From Bacteroidales bacterium (GTDB lineage Bacteria > Bacteroidota > Bacteroidia > Bacteroidales > UBA10428): 64,000 bases of DNA. The notes beneath the pieces are model-generated. The model did no database searches and was not told the DNA's origin. It saw only the letters and a list, made by a program, of their open reading frames with translations. Below, piece by piece: positions 8,958 through 18,024 of this stretch. The first letter of the stretch is position 1; the number at the start of each line of letters is the position of its first letter. The stretch covers positions 1 through 64,000 of the forward strand of contig DATGXG010000048.1 in assembly GCA_035299085.1 (NCBI GenBank), read 5' to 3'. Position numbers and translations under genes: made by a program.

Positions 8958-8993
8958 AGGGACTATAGGGACCATAGGGACTATAGGGACCAA
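8958..8993. repeat. Short-period tandem array, 9-bp unit AGGGACTAT/AGGGACCAT x 4
   Basis: Two alternating 9-mers differing at one base, lying between the HMA gene start and the stop of the 423-residue lipoprotein gene. Read on the minus strand it would encode a VPIVPM-type repeat if the HMA frame were extended upstream; that extension is considered false. Confidence 0.9.
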
Positions 8994-9004
8994 GAGGCCT
9001 GGGC

Positions 9005-10276
9005 TTAATTGAACGCTGTTTTAACTTCTGACAATGAAACACCAAAAATTGAAACTGCAATAAGATTCAGCTTTTCTTCAGGGCCGGTGAAATGAAATAC
9101 CCGCTGGATGTGCTTAATGCTGTCGCCGGCATTCAGCAAGGCCGCCGGTGATGAGCTTTCTATTTCAAAGAAAGGCCCCATCACCGATCCATCCTCAACC
9201 GGTCCGTCATTGTATGAATTAATCACATCGCCTTTTAATGGATTGTCCTGTTCGCCCCATTTTGAATTCACATATTCCACAGGCTTATCCGGTTTTGAAT
9301 ACCAAAGCACGGTAAGTACGTGTTGTTCGGGGTCATAAGATCCGCAGTAAGGTAAGGCACGCATGGGAGGAATTCCTATTTTTCCGCGCTGTTTACCGTC
9401 GACTTTAAAAAAGAGCTTGTCTTCTCCGATTTTTAGCCTGTCAGCCGGCACTTTCCCGAAATAATCATCGTGAACTTTAACTCCCAGGTCCTTTTCGGAC
9501 CCCGGTTTAAAAGGTATAAAAACAACTCCTTTTTCAGAAGGATTAAACATGGACAATATCCATACGGAAAGGAAGCCGTATTCTTTTTTCCAGTCGTTGC
9601 TGCCTTTATTGATGAGAACATTACCCGATTGATAGGCAACTGCTTTCACTGAACTATCTGTTGTAATGCCAAGTGATTTTTCAATTTCATCCCGGCTGAA
9701 TATTTTAACCGTCCGTTCAATACCAATGGTCATCGGGGTACCGGAATAATTATCCAGGACAAAATCCTTTTTAAAAGAAACAGCGTTTTTCTCCTGTTTT
9801 GCTATTTCGAAAGGTTCAGTATCCAAAGCCGGCGGCACCTTCCAGTTTTCAAACACCTGCGAAGTACCCTTTTTAAAATATATTGAAAACGGTCCTCCTT
9901 CAGGTCCAAGCCATAGCCTTTCTTCTCCACCGTAAGGATTGAACTGGTCGCTTACTTTTGCTGAATCAAAAAGCCTGTAGTTGATCCATCCGAAGCTCAA
10001 CCCATTCTCGCCGTCAGCCGAACTTGTCATTACCCTGCCCTGCAGACCGGGTGCCACCATGACGCAGGCGCCTGATGAGGAATCTTTGAGAATTACAGTT
10101 TCAATTGAGTGCTTTGCAAGGAAATCAGCATCGTAGCCGAATGATCCTTTAATGAATGTTTTTGTCATTGTCGCAGATTTAAGATCATTTCTGCCTGAAG
10201 TATTGCAGCCGATTATGAAAGGAACAGTTAATATATACAATAACCAGGTATACCGGTTATGTGCATGTGTTCTCAT
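9005..10276 (-). CDS. Lipoprotein of unknown function (DUF6786-like), in fucI operon
   Basis: 423 residues with a lipoprotein signal (PFIIGC, lipid-attached C24). The body is beta-rich with motifs GLQGRVMTSSADG, GGEERLWLGPEGGPFSIYF and GIERTVKIFS, consistent with a galactose-mutarotase-like beta-sandwich, and it resembles Bacteroidota proteins grouped as DUF6786; both statements are from memory of families, not a search. It starts 24 bases after the fucI stop on the same strand, so a role in binding or epimerising fucose or a related sugar at the envelope is a reasonable guess. No catalytic residues can be assigned. Confidence 0.6.
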   Translation of the reverse strand: MRTHAHNRYTWLLYILTVPFIIGCNTSGRNDLKSATMTKTFIKGSFGYDADFLAKHSIETVILKDSSSGACVMVAPGLQGRVMTSSADGENGLSFGWINYRLFDSAKVSDQFNPYGGEERLWLGPEGGPFSIYFKKGTSQVFENWKVPPALDTEPFEIAKQEKNAVSFKKDFVLDNYSGTPMTIGIERTVKIFSRDEIEKSLGITTDSSVKAVAYQSGNVLINKGSNDWKKEYGFLSVWILSMFNPSEKGVVFIPFKPGSEKDLGVKVHDDYFGKVPADRLKIGEDKLFFKVDGKQRGKIGIPPMRALPYCGSYDPEQHVLTVLWYSKPDKPVEYVNSKWGEQDNPLKGDVINSYNDGPVEDGSVMGPFFEIESSSPAALLNAGDSIKHIQRVFHFTGPEEKLNLIAVSIFGVSLSEVKTAFN

Positions 10277-10300
10277 TTTATGTTGTTTTATATTCCGGAA

Positions 10301-12076
10301 TTAAATATAAAGCGGACCAAAATTTGAACAGGCCCTGTAATCAGCTCCTTCAGGGTCGCTCCCGAAAGCTGCCCACGTGGCAGGACGGAATATCCTTTCA
10401 TCCGGAACGTTGTGCATGCAAACCGGGATACGAAGCATTGATGCCAGCGTAATCAGGTCTGATCCTATGTGGCCGTATGATATGGCGCCATGATTGGCAC
10501 CCCAGTTGGCCATAACCGAATAAACGTCCTTGAATGCACCGGTACCCGTAGTTGCAGGTACAAACCATGTGGTAGGCCAGGTCGGATCAGTACGTTTTTC
10601 CAATATGCTGTGAACATCTCCAGGGAGCTCGGTTGTCCATCCCTCTGCAATCTGAAGTACAGGTCCCAGCCCTTTTATAAGATTTATGCGCGACATGGTG
10701 ACCGGCATTTCACCGGCAGTGCGGAAATGTGAAGAATAGCCGCCTCCCCTGAAATAGCCTTTGTTTCCCGGACACCAGTCGGTATTTTCAAGGCATTTCT
10801 TCATCTCATCTTCTGAGATATCCCAGTATGGTTTCATAACCGGTTTGCCGTTTTTATCATGCTGTTGTGCTGTAGCATCAAGGGTTGTAGAGCCCGAATT
10901 AATGAGGTGAATGAACCCGTTGGATGCCAGTCCGGTAAGCGTTTTTCCGGTAACCCTTTTAACGGCATCGGCACTCCAGAATGTTCTGACATCAGAGAAT
11001 ATCTGTGCCGTATTGGTGAGCAAATGACCGAACAGCATGGATACACCATTCAGGCTATCGTTTTCCGTTGCAAAAATATAAGCCTGCCGGATTCCGTTCC
11101 AGTCGAATGAAGAATTGAGAATGGCTTCCGTAAAATCGCCGTTGGGATAAAAATCAGTCCATTGCCTCTGCCCCTGGAAACCGCCGGCAATGGCGTTTCT
11201 TCCTTTGGATTCTTCATTGAAGCCCAACCCGGACAATTCCGGATTACCCACCATCAGGTCGCGGCAGATGAGGGTCATTTTAACAACGGTTTCCCACTCC
11301 CAGTCTTTTCTTTTCCTGTCGGATGGATTCTGGTTAGGGTCGGGACCTTCCTTACAATTGGCTTTAGTCCATTTAAGCGCTTTTTCATATTCCTTTTTGT
11401 CGAAAATCTCAAGATCGAGGCGCCTGCGGATTTCCGACATATCGACAAATTCTGTCCGCATTCCGAGGTAATCAAAGAAAAAGTCAGGGTTAACCAGTGA
11501 ACCGGCTATGCCCATGGAAACAGAGCCCAGCGCCAGGTATGTTTTGTTTCTCATTTGGGCAACGGCCAGCCCTGCCCTTACGAATTGCAATATTTTTGAT
11601 TTTACATCCTCCGGTACGTTTGTATCGTTGGCGTCCTGGACATCCCTTCCGTAAATGCTGAATACAGGCAGGCCTTTCTGGTTATAACCGGCAACTGCCG
11701 AAGCAAGATACACGGCTCCGGGCCTTTCGGTACCATTGAGACCCCATATGGCCTTCGGTGTAAGCGGATTTGAATCCATCACTTCCATCCCGTAACACCA
11801 GCAGGGTGTAACAGTGAGCGAAACACCCACCCCTTCTTTTTCAAACTGATCGGCACATCGTGCAGCATCCGCGATTCCACCGATGGTGGTTTCAGAAATA
11901 ACACATTCCACTTTATCACCCGATGGGAATCGCAAATTCTCTTCAATGATGCGGGCGGCATTTTTAGCCATGTTCATGGTCTGGTTCTCCAGTGATTCAC
12001 GAATTCCGGTCTCACGTCCGTCAATTACGGGACGAATTCCAACTTTAGGCAGCCTTCCAATCAATCTGTTCTTCAT
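10301..12076 (-). CDS. fucI: L-fucose isomerase
   Basis: 591 residues, the same length as E. coli FucI. It interconverts L-fucose and L-fuculose (also D-arabinose and D-ribulose), Mn-dependent, in the cytoplasm. Signature stretches include [66 protein letters not shown] and [21 protein letters not shown]338 and D362 correspond in position to metal ligands E337 and D361 of E. coli, and the late His region is present. It is followed at 24 bases by a lipoprotein gene. No fuculokinase, aldolase or fucose permease is found in the window, although an MFS gene lies far off at 29263. Confidence 0.95.
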   Translation of the reverse strand: MKNRLIGRLPKVGIRPVIDGRETGIRESLENQTMNMAKNAARIIEENLRFPSGDKVECVISETTIGGIADAARCADQFEKEGVGVSLTVTPCWCYGMEVMDSNPLTPKAIWGLNGTERPGAVYLASAVAGYNQKGLPVFSIYGRDVQDANDTNVPEDVKSKILQFVRAGLAVAQMRNKTYLALGSVSMGIAGSLVNPDFFFDYLGMRTEFVDMSEIRRRLDLEIFDKKEYEKALKWTKANCKEGPDPNQNPSDRKRKDWEWETVVKMTLICRDLMVGNPELSGLGFNEESKGRNAIAGGFQGQRQWTDFYPNGDFTEAILNSSFDWNGIRQAYIFATENDSLNGVSMLFGHLLTNTAQIFSDVRTFWSADAVKRVTGKTLTGLASNGFIHLINSGSTTLDATAQQHDKNGKPVMKPYWDISEDEMKKCLENTDWCPGNKGYFRGGGYSSHFRTAGEMPVTMSRINLIKGLGPVLQIAEGWTTELPGDVHSILEKRTDPTWPTTWFVPATTGTGAFKDVYSVMANWGANHGAISYGHIGSDLITLASMLRIPVCMHNVPDERIFRPATWAAFGSDPEGADYRACSNFGPLYI

Positions 12077-12197
12077 GTAGTCAGTTTTAATTAGGTTATC
12101 TCCGTTATTATCCGAATTACGGGAATTTAAATTAGAATGAATTTCTCAATATCAATTAAAATTATTCCTTTATTTTTAAAATTGAAATGAAATATAT

Positions 12198-14525
12198 CTA
12201 GAATCCTTTCTTCGGAAGTATTTCGCTTTCGTCAACCGAATGTCCGGGTCTGTCTATAGTTTTTCCTGAATTAAATGAGTACCCAAGCTTAAACCAGAAT
12301 AACGGCCTGCCGTGTAATTCAATTTCCCCGCTGTAACGGCTTGACAACTCCCCGCTTCTATAATCTGAACCCTGGTAAGTGAAATTCCGGCAGAAAGGAA
12401 GCGCCCAAGAAACACCCAGTTTAAGCCTTTTCTGAATTGTTTTCTCCGCTGACAATATATACAGCGGATCGCTGAAAGCATAAGACCCTATTGAATTCCG
12501 CGGGGTTGAGCATTGCAGTACCATGGACATACTGATATCATGCCTGAAAGCAAATATGGATGAAAAACCAGGCTCAGCAACGATCTGATCCTTATCCGGA
12601 ATTGAATAATGTGATGCTGTGCTATTGGCTCTGGAATGATTACTGTATATTTTAAGGTAAGGGATAAAGCTTAATGATTTTCCGATTTTAAAAGTCCTGC
12701 TGACCAGTATGCCGAATTGGTTTATTTTTCCGGTATTATCCGTCAGTGATCCGATCATTACCGTATCTTTTAATAAACTTAGATTTCCCAACACATCGGA
12801 AACATGATCATAAAAAAGGCGGAGAGAAAAATAATTGCTTTTCATTCTTCCGGCATACTCAAAAAAAATTGTCGTCCTGCATTCCGGCTTCAATGAAGCA
12901 TTGCCTTTATGAAAATTATAAAGATCGTCCCTTATTTCCACAGGATTAAGCTGATATAGATTAGGCCTGCGTATGGTTCGATTAATGCCGGTTTTAAAAT
13001 TCCGGTCGTTTGATATTTTATAACCGGCCAACAGAAAGGGGAGCAAAACAACATGGTGTTTGCTGAAACTATTTTTCAGAACATATTCTGAGTATTCAAG
13101 ACGTAGTCCGGAACTTACATTCACCTTCTGCCGGTTATAGACAGCACCCATGTATGCAGCATACACATTGTCATGATAGCTGAATAACCTGTTGGTATTC
13201 TCTTTCATATTACGGAGTGAAATCCTGGTTCCGGCATTCATGCCAAGATGTTCACTGAGCCTTGCATTCGCATCGGTTTTCAGACTCAGGGAATTCATAG
13301 AGGGTTTGCTGATATTCAGAATTGCAGGAATATCCGAATCGTTATTTAACGTTGTAAACCGGCTTCTGTAAATACCGGAGTAATTATACGAAGTGATATC
13401 AACTGAAAAATCATTACCGTTTTCATTAAAATTATGTTTAAAAAACAGGGAATAATACGTGCTCGTGTTTTGGTCTTTGCTGTATCGCAATGCCTTCCAT
13501 TCTCCGGAACCATTTTGCATGTTACCGGCCCGGCCGGAATATTTCTGGGAGTATGGATTATAAAAAGCATAAAAGTTTACCTGCGATTTTTTGTTTAGCT
13601 GAAGGTCGAATCCATAATGAAACCGGTATGAATTCGTATTCTGCCTTATAAACTGGTCGGAATTGTTTTCATAAACAAGATTGTTATAACGGTAATGCTG
13701 ACGAAGACTTTCATGCTGGTCAAACGAGATGTTTTCAGCATTGCAGGAAGTATAAACTGTGAATTTCTTCAACGCAACTTTTACTGTATAATCAGGATGA
13801 AGATAGTATAAGGAAGAATTGACCGGCAGTTCAAGATTAAACTGACCGTTTAATCCGATATGGTTTCTTTTGAGAATAATATTGACGACACCTGTTTTGT
13901 CTCCGGAGTATTTCGAAGAAGGCATATTCTGAATTTCGATCCGGTCAATCTGGTAGGGCATGATTTGGGTCAGGTAACTATTATCCCTTTCAATTCCATC
14001 AACCAGTATCACCACATCCCGGCTTCCTTCCAGGATTATATTCCGGTTTAAATCGACCTGGACGCCGGGCACAAGTTTCAGCACGTCAATACCGTTCGAA
14101 GAAACGGTTGCCATTTTATTCGTAATATAATACAAGGTCTTTTCCTTTTCCGCTTTACCTTTTAGTTTGTCGGCAGTAATAACGGTAGCGCCCAATTCTA
14201 TGCTTTTTTCGCGGAGATTTATGACGCCTGTATTTAACCTGTCCTGAAACGACATATCCGCAGTTTGAGAATACTGGTCATATCCGGCCATAGATATTAC
14301 GATCCGGTATTTTGCAGATGGAATTCGTTCAATATTGAAGCATCCTGTTGAATCACTGATTGCGCCTTTGATTAAAACCGAATCAGGCAACCTGAACAAG
14401 CCAATGCTCGCATATTGAACCGGTTCACCTGATCTGGCGTCCGCAATTTTTCCCGATATAAAACTCTGTGAAAAAATCCCTAAAGAAAGATTAAGGAGTA
14501 CAATAGAAATAAAACAGATTTTCAT
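12198..14525 (-). CDS. Outer-membrane beta-barrel protein with carboxypeptidase-regulatory domain
   Basis: 775 residues from ATG 14525, which gives the better signal peptide (MKICFISIVLLNLSLGIFSQ); an upstream in-frame ATG at 14546 would add seven polar residues. Regulatory beta-sandwich about 22-110, plug-like region with GIDVLKLVPGVQV, ILEGSRDVVILVDG and IEIQNMPSSKYSGDKTGVVNIILK, then a barrel. This is another OMP_b-brl_3/TonB-receptor-like protein, shorter than the one at 2657. It is monocistronic with a plausible own promoter (14556-14589). The adjacent membrane LytTR gene on the same strand lies upstream and may control it. Confidence 0.85.
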   Translation of the reverse strand: MKICFISIVLLNLSLGIFSQSFISGKIADARSGEPVQYASIGLFRLPDSVLIKGAISDSTGCFNIERIPSAKYRIVISMAGYDQYSQTADMSFQDRLNTGVINLREKSIELGATVITADKLKGKAEKEKTLYYITNKMATVSSNGIDVLKLVPGVQVDLNRNIILEGSRDVVILVDGIERDNSYLTQIMPYQIDRIEIQNMPSSKYSGDKTGVVNIILKRNHIGLNGQFNLELPVNSSLYYLHPDYTVKVALKKFTVYTSCNAENISFDQHESLRQHYRYNNLVYENNSDQFIRQNTNSYRFHYGFDLQLNKKSQVNFYAFYNPYSQKYSGRAGNMQNGSGEWKALRYSKDQNTSTYYSLFFKHNFNENGNDFSVDITSYNYSGIYRSRFTTLNNDSDIPAILNISKPSMNSLSLKTDANARLSEHLGMNAGTRISLRNMKENTNRLFSYHDNVYAAYMGAVYNRQKVNVSSGLRLEYSEYVLKNSFSKHHVVLLPFLLAGYKISNDRNFKTGINRTIRRPNLYQLNPVEIRDDLYNFHKGNASLKPECRTTIFFEYAGRMKSNYFSLRLFYDHVSDVLGNLSLLKDTVMIGSLTDNTGKINQFGILVSRTFKIGKSLSFIPYLKIYSNHSRANSTASHYSIPDKDQIVAEPGFSSIFAFRHDISMSMVLQCSTPRNSIGSYAFSDPLYILSAEKTIQKRLKLGVSWALPFCRNFTYQGSDYRSGELSSRYSGEIELHGRPLFWFKLGYSFNSGKTIDRPGHSVDESEILPKKGF

Positions 14526-14555
14526 GGCTGATTTTTTTTGTGACAATTAATGCCA

Positions 14556-14589
14556 CAAAATGAAGGATTACCGCTATGAATGCCAAAAA
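14556..14589 (-). promoter_or_regulatory. Candidate Bacteroidota promoter for the 775-residue barrel gene
   Basis: On the minus strand, TTTTTG (14584-14589) is followed after 20 bases by TCATTTTG (14556-14563), one mismatch from the -7 consensus TAnnTTTG. The box lies 30 bases upstream of the chosen ATG at 14525. Confidence 0.45.
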
Positions 14590-14687
14590 GCCGGGATATA
14601 TGGCAACGATTTGTTACAGGCGAAAAGAGTTGTCCCGATTTTTGTTACGGGTGGCAAGTATTCTGTTATGAATGGTCATTCATGCCT

Positions 14688-15569
14688 TTATGAGCCTGCC
14701 TGAAGGTCATTCATAAGCTGATCAAACAGGCCGATCCTTTGCCTTGATACAGGAATCTCAGTCTCTGTTCCGTAGAGTTTAAGCTTATATCCCAGGGTAT
14801 TTCCTTTTTTCAACCTGATTTTCTTCATATTCACAAGGAACGCCCTGTGAACCCTAAGGAAATAACCGACTGACACTAATTGCTGCTCAATGTCATTCAT
14901 TGAATTTCGGATAACTTCTTTCCGGCATTGGCCGTCTGATACAAGATGAAAGACAACATAATTCCCTTCCGATTCGATGAATAGTAACTGGTTGGGATAG
15001 AAGCTCAATTCTTCTTTTTTAAGGCGTGAATTTATATGGATCAGGTTACCGGAAGCATCCGGTTTATCGGTTGTGCTTTCTGGTTTAAAGTTCCGGGTAA
15101 CCTCTTTATAAAGTAAGTATCGGTAGTTAATCAGGCTAAAGAAACCAAATGGAATTATACCGATCAAAAATGCGGCCTTACAGGAATCAAAAAAAGTAGC
15201 AAAATTCCAGCGATCTGCCGGTTCTTCAAGGAGAAACCCCATTAAATAAATAGTAATCCCTGTCCCCAGCAAGACCAATATCACTGACAGGAATTCCTTT
15301 GAAACATTCCATTCATACTTATCGGAAAAATAAGGTAAAGCCTTGATCAGCCTGATCAACAGAAACGCACACAATGCTGAAGCCAGAAAATAGAAAGCCA
15401 TCGTGACAGGATAGCTGAATGAACGGGAGCCGTGGGTTTCAAGTGGTTTATAAATTACAAGAAACACAAGGCAAATAAACAGGAATAACAGTGAACCAAG
15501 AAGCGGGTTTTTCAGAATAAAATTCTGGGGATACCGTGTGGCAAGCTTGTTAATGATCTTTGACTTCAT
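14688..15569 (-). CDS. Membrane-anchored LytTR-family transcriptional regulator
   Basis: 293 residues. Four predicted membrane segments (about 25-45, 57-77, 92-112, 128-152), a linker, then a C-terminal LytTR DNA-binding domain (about 185-290) with QLLFIESEGNYVVFH, IRNSMNDIEQQL, YFLRVHRAFLVNMKKI and EIPVSRQRI. This one-protein form, in which the membrane part replaces the receiver, is common in Bacteroidota; the signal it senses is unknown. It is divergent from the cupin gene with 83 bases between start codons, where a 7-bp dyad lies. Confidence 0.88.
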   Translation of the reverse strand: MKSKIINKLATRYPQNFILKNPLLGSLLFLFICLVFLVIYKPLETHGSRSFSYPVTMAFYFLASALCAFLLIRLIKALPYFSDKYEWNVSKEFLSVILVLLGTGITIYLMGFLLEEPADRWNFATFFDSCKAAFLIGIIPFGFFSLINYRYLLYKEVTRNFKPESTTDKPDASGNLIHINSRLKKEELSFYPNQLLFIESEGNYVVFHLVSDGQCRKEVIRNSMNDIEQQLVSVGYFLRVHRAFLVNMKKIRLKKGNTLGYKLKLYGTETEIPVSRQRIGLFDQLMNDLQAGS

Positions 15570-15577
15570 TAGTTGAA

Positions 15578-15597
15578 TCAGGCAGATTTTTGCCTGA
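15578..15597. promoter_or_regulatory. Perfect dyad TCAGGCA-N6-TGCCTGA, candidate LytTR operator
   Basis: Seven-bp arms with a 6-base spacer, immediately upstream of the LytTR start (15569) and of the cupin -7 box (15619). The position suits autoregulation and control of the cupin gene. It could also be a weak RNA hairpin in the LytTR leader. Confidence 0.4.
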
Positions 15598-15618
15598 AAT
15601 TTCGCAATTTATTTTAAA

Positions 15619-15626
15619 TAACTTTG
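15619..15626 (+). promoter_or_regulatory. Bacteroidota -7 promoter element (TAACTTTG) of the cupin gene
   Basis: Exact TAnnTTTG match 26 bases upstream of the cupin ATG at 15653. The -33 element is not obvious. Confidence 0.55.
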
Positions 15627-15652
15627 TAGTTGCTAATACTAAAACCAATCAA

Positions 15653-16084
15653 ATGAAAAACCTGGTAGTAAAAAATGTCAATTCTATTGAAGCACAAAAG
15701 ATAAACAGGCCCGGTACTGAATTTTTTGTTAAGTCAATCATTTCCCAGGAAGATATTGCCAAACTTCGGGCGAATTTTGTTGAAGTTGAACCCGGACATT
15801 TTGCATATAGCTATCATTACCATGAAGCAAACGAGGAAATTTTTTACATAATAAGCGGAAAGGGCACCGTGAGGACAGCTGAGGGAAAGATTGAGGTTAA
15901 GGCCGGTGATGTTATAGGTTTCCCCACGGGTGAAAAAGGAGCACATGTTATGATGAATGAATCAAAGGATGAAAAGCTTGTATATATTGATATTGGCACC
16001 ACTATCAAACCTGAAATCGTTCATATGCCGGATACAAAGAAGTTGATGGTGATCGGCAGTGAGGTTAATACGTTTGATGTTTGA
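15653..16084 (+). CDS. Cupin-domain protein
   Basis: 143 residues from ATG 15653; the frame opens at 15560, but the upstream part overlaps the promoter and the divergent gene's start. A single small cupin barrel: cupin motif 1 is visible as YSYHYHEANEEIFYIISGKG (the two His and the Glu are the usual metal ligands), motif 2 as GDVIGFPTGEKGAHVMMNE. It is likely cytoplasmic and metal-binding, with unknown substrate; proteins like this are often annotated as mannose-6-phosphate isomerase-like. Divergent from the LytTR regulator. Confidence 0.85.
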   Translation: MKNLVVKNVNSIEAQKINRPGTEFFVKSIISQEDIAKLRANFVEVEPGHFAYSYHYHEANEEIFYIISGKGTVRTAEGKIEVKAGDVIGFPTGEKGAHVMMNESKDEKLVYIDIGTTIKPEIVHMPDTKKLMVIGSEVNTFDV

Positions 16085-16087
16085 GGT

Positions 16088-16150
16088 TGGATACTGGATG
16101 CTGGATGCTGGATGCTGGATGCCGGATGCTGGATACTGGATACTGGATAC
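16088..16150. repeat. Short-period tandem array, 7-bp unit TGGATGC/TGGATAC x 9
   Basis: Nine heptamers directly after the cupin stop codon, with only C/T and A/G variation between units. It starts the 634-base gene-free stretch 16085-16718, which holds nothing but repeats apart from the serA leader. Confidence 0.95.
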
Positions 16151-16246
16151 ATAGCCGTCATTGCGAGTGATCACCCCTATTTTTTAGGATCACCCAATGA
16201 TATGACAACCATGGCTTTCACAAATAGCTACGAAGTAGCGAGATCT

Positions 16247-16413
16247 GAATAACCGCGGGTGAAACCCGTGGATTATGATACCAGCAGACAAGAACCCTGA
16301 AAGGGTTCAATTTCAATTATGCATAATTCAACTCTTTCAGAGTTGTTTTCGTTATCGTAGCACCGTACCACGGGTTTCACCCGCGGTTATTCAAATTGAA
16401 CCCTTTCAGGGTT
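16247..16413. repeat. REP-like palindrome cluster with interlocked inverted repeats
   Basis: A 25-bp perfect inverted repeat (16247-16271 with 16368-16392) interleaved with a 21-bp perfect inverted repeat (16293-16313 with 16393-16413), giving an A-B-A'-B' order. Each arm is itself a palindrome with a GAA or TTC loop (CCGCGGGTGAAACCCGTGG; AACCCTGAAAGGGTT), and a further one, CAACTCT-TTC-AGAGTTG, lies inside. This resembles REP units moved by RAYT-type transposases, but no transposase gene is present. Confidence 0.8.
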
Positions 16414-16444
16414 ATTCATTAACATACAACGAATTAAGAAAAGC

Positions 16445-16538
16445 CGTCATTGCGAGGAGCGGAGAATACTCTTGATTATAATCACATTGTTATGCGACGA
16501 AGCAATCTGCCCGCACTGGCAGAACCTTGCAAAGAGCA
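16445..16538. repeat. Half copy of the CGTCATTGCGAGGAGC inverted-repeat element
   Basis: Left end CGTCATTGCGAGGAGC, then the internal GCGACGAAGCAATCTGCCCG motif and CTTGCAAAGAG, matching the left halves of the full elements at 60204 and 61225. The right half is missing and the ATCGTAA heptamer array begins instead. Confidence 0.8.
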
Positions 16539-16542
16539 CGTA

Positions 16543-16619
16543 ATCGTACATCGTAAATCGTACATCGTAAATCGTACATCGTAAATCGTAAATCGTAAAT
16601 CGTACATCGTAAATCGTAA
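16543..16619. repeat. Short-period tandem array, 7-bp unit ATCGTAA/ATCGTAC x 11
   Basis: Eleven heptamers about 100 bases upstream of serA. The same heptamer recurs, in both orientations, after the VOC gene at 18511-18622. Confidence 0.95.
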
Positions 16620-16718
16620 ATATTCTATACACTGATTACAAATGACGATTTGCTATTAAATAGAAAATCATTCGGATACTTTTAGTAATATTGTTTTCTA
16701 ACTCTATTACAGATCATC

Positions 16719-17951
16719 ATGACAAAAAAGTACTCCCTTCAGAAAGACAAAATCAAAATTCTTTTACTCGAAGGCGTTCATAAAAGTGCGTTTGAATACA
16801 TGAAGGCAAACGGGTATACCAATGTACAGATGCTGCCGGATGCTCTTGAAGGTGATGAACTCCATCATCAGATAAAGACGGCCAACATAATTGGTATACG
16901 TTCACGCACTCAGTTGACAAAAGAAGTGCTGAGTCATGCAGAAAAACTGATTGCCATCGGATGTTTCAGCATTGGCACAAACCAGGTTGACGGGTTTGCA
17001 GCCAAGATGATGGGAATACCTGTATTTAATGCGCCTTTCTCCAATACACGATCCGTTGCTGAACTGGTTATTTCAGAGAGCATTTTGATGATGCGCGACA
17101 TACCGGCCAAGAATGCAGCAGCCCACAGGGGCAAATGGCTTAAATCGGCCAGTCATTCCTATGAAGTCCGTGGTAAAAACATTGGTATTGTAGGTTATGG
17201 ACATATCGGCTCACAGGTTTCCATACTGGCCGAATCACTCGGAATGAACGTCTATTATTACGATATAGAAAAGAAACTCAGCCTGGGAAAAGCTGTCGCC
17301 TGCAGTTCGCTCGAAAAACTTCTTGAAATATCACATATTGTCACCCTTCATGTACCGGAAACACCGTTAACCCGGAACATGATCGGGGCTAAGGAATTAT
17401 CCGTCATGAGGAAGGGGTCTTATCTTGTAAATGCCTCCAGGGGTACCGTGGTGGATATCCCGTCACTCACTGAAGCGCTTAAATCAGGGCACTTATTGGG
17501 CGCAGCGCTTGACGTTTTTCCCCAGGAACCGGCTTCTAACAGTGATTCATTTGTGACTGAATTGCAAAATTTCGACAATGTAATTCTTTCACCTCATGTA
17601 GGAGGAAGCACCATGGAGGCTCAGGAAAATATCGGGACAGAAGTAGCTGAAAAGCTTGTCAACTACAGCGATACAGGCTCGACTATAGGTGCGACGAATT
17701 TTGTACAGATTTCCCTGCAGCCTAATCGTAACGTACAACGATTCCTTCATATTCATAAGAACGTTCCAGGCATGCTGAAGGAAGTAAACTACCTGTTTAC
17801 TTCAAAGGGCATAAATATAGCTGCACAGTATCTCCAGACCGATCCTGAAATAGGATATGTCATAATCGATACGGATAGTAACCTGGATATCGGTTTCTTA
17901 AATGATCTGAAGTCCATTGAAGGCACTATACGGGCAAGGATGCTGTACTGA
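16719..17951 (+). CDS. serA: D-3-phosphoglycerate dehydrogenase
   Basis: 410 residues, the same length as E. coli SerA. It catalyses the first committed step of serine synthesis (3-phosphoglycerate to 3-phosphohydroxypyruvate, NAD-dependent), in the cytoplasm. Substrate/NAD domains about 1-320 carry the dinucleotide motif GYGHIG (159-164), the acidic YYYD182, and catalytic R241 (ASRGTVVD), E270 (DVFPQEP) and H293 (SPHVGGST). The C-terminal ACT domain (about 335-410; HKNVPGMLKEVNYLF) suggests serine feedback inhibition as in E. coli. It is monocistronic and bracketed, with the VOC gene, by two arrays of the ATCGTAA heptamer. Confidence 0.95.
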   Translation: MTKKYSLQKDKIKILLLEGVHKSAFEYMKANGYTNVQMLPDALEGDELHHQIKTANIIGIRSRTQLTKEVLSHAEKLIAIGCFSIGTNQVDGFAAKMMGIPVFNAPFSNTRSVAELVISESILMMRDIPAKNAAAHRGKWLKSASHSYEVRGKNIGIVGYGHIGSQVSILAESLGMNVYYYDIEKKLSLGKAVACSSLEKLLEISHIVTLHVPETPLTRNMIGAKELSVMRKGSYLVNASRGTVVDIPSLTEALKSGHLLGAALDVFPQEPASNSDSFVTELQNFDNVILSPHVGGSTMEAQENIGTEVAEKLVNYSDTGSTIGATNFVQISLQPNRNVQRFLHIHKNVPGMLKEVNYLFTSKGINIAAQYLQTDPEIGYVIIDTDSNLDIGFLNDLKSIEGTIRARMLY

Positions 17952-18024
17952 AATTTTAAACCGTTTCCCGTGTATAGTTGTTACCCCTTTGATAAAACGA
18001 TTGTACAACTAACGGATAAACACC

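Noticed and set aside
8883-8993. N-terminal extension of the HMA gene (VPIVPM repeat residues)
   Set aside because: It is encoded by the 9-bp tandem array; the ATG at 8882 starts a good signal peptide.
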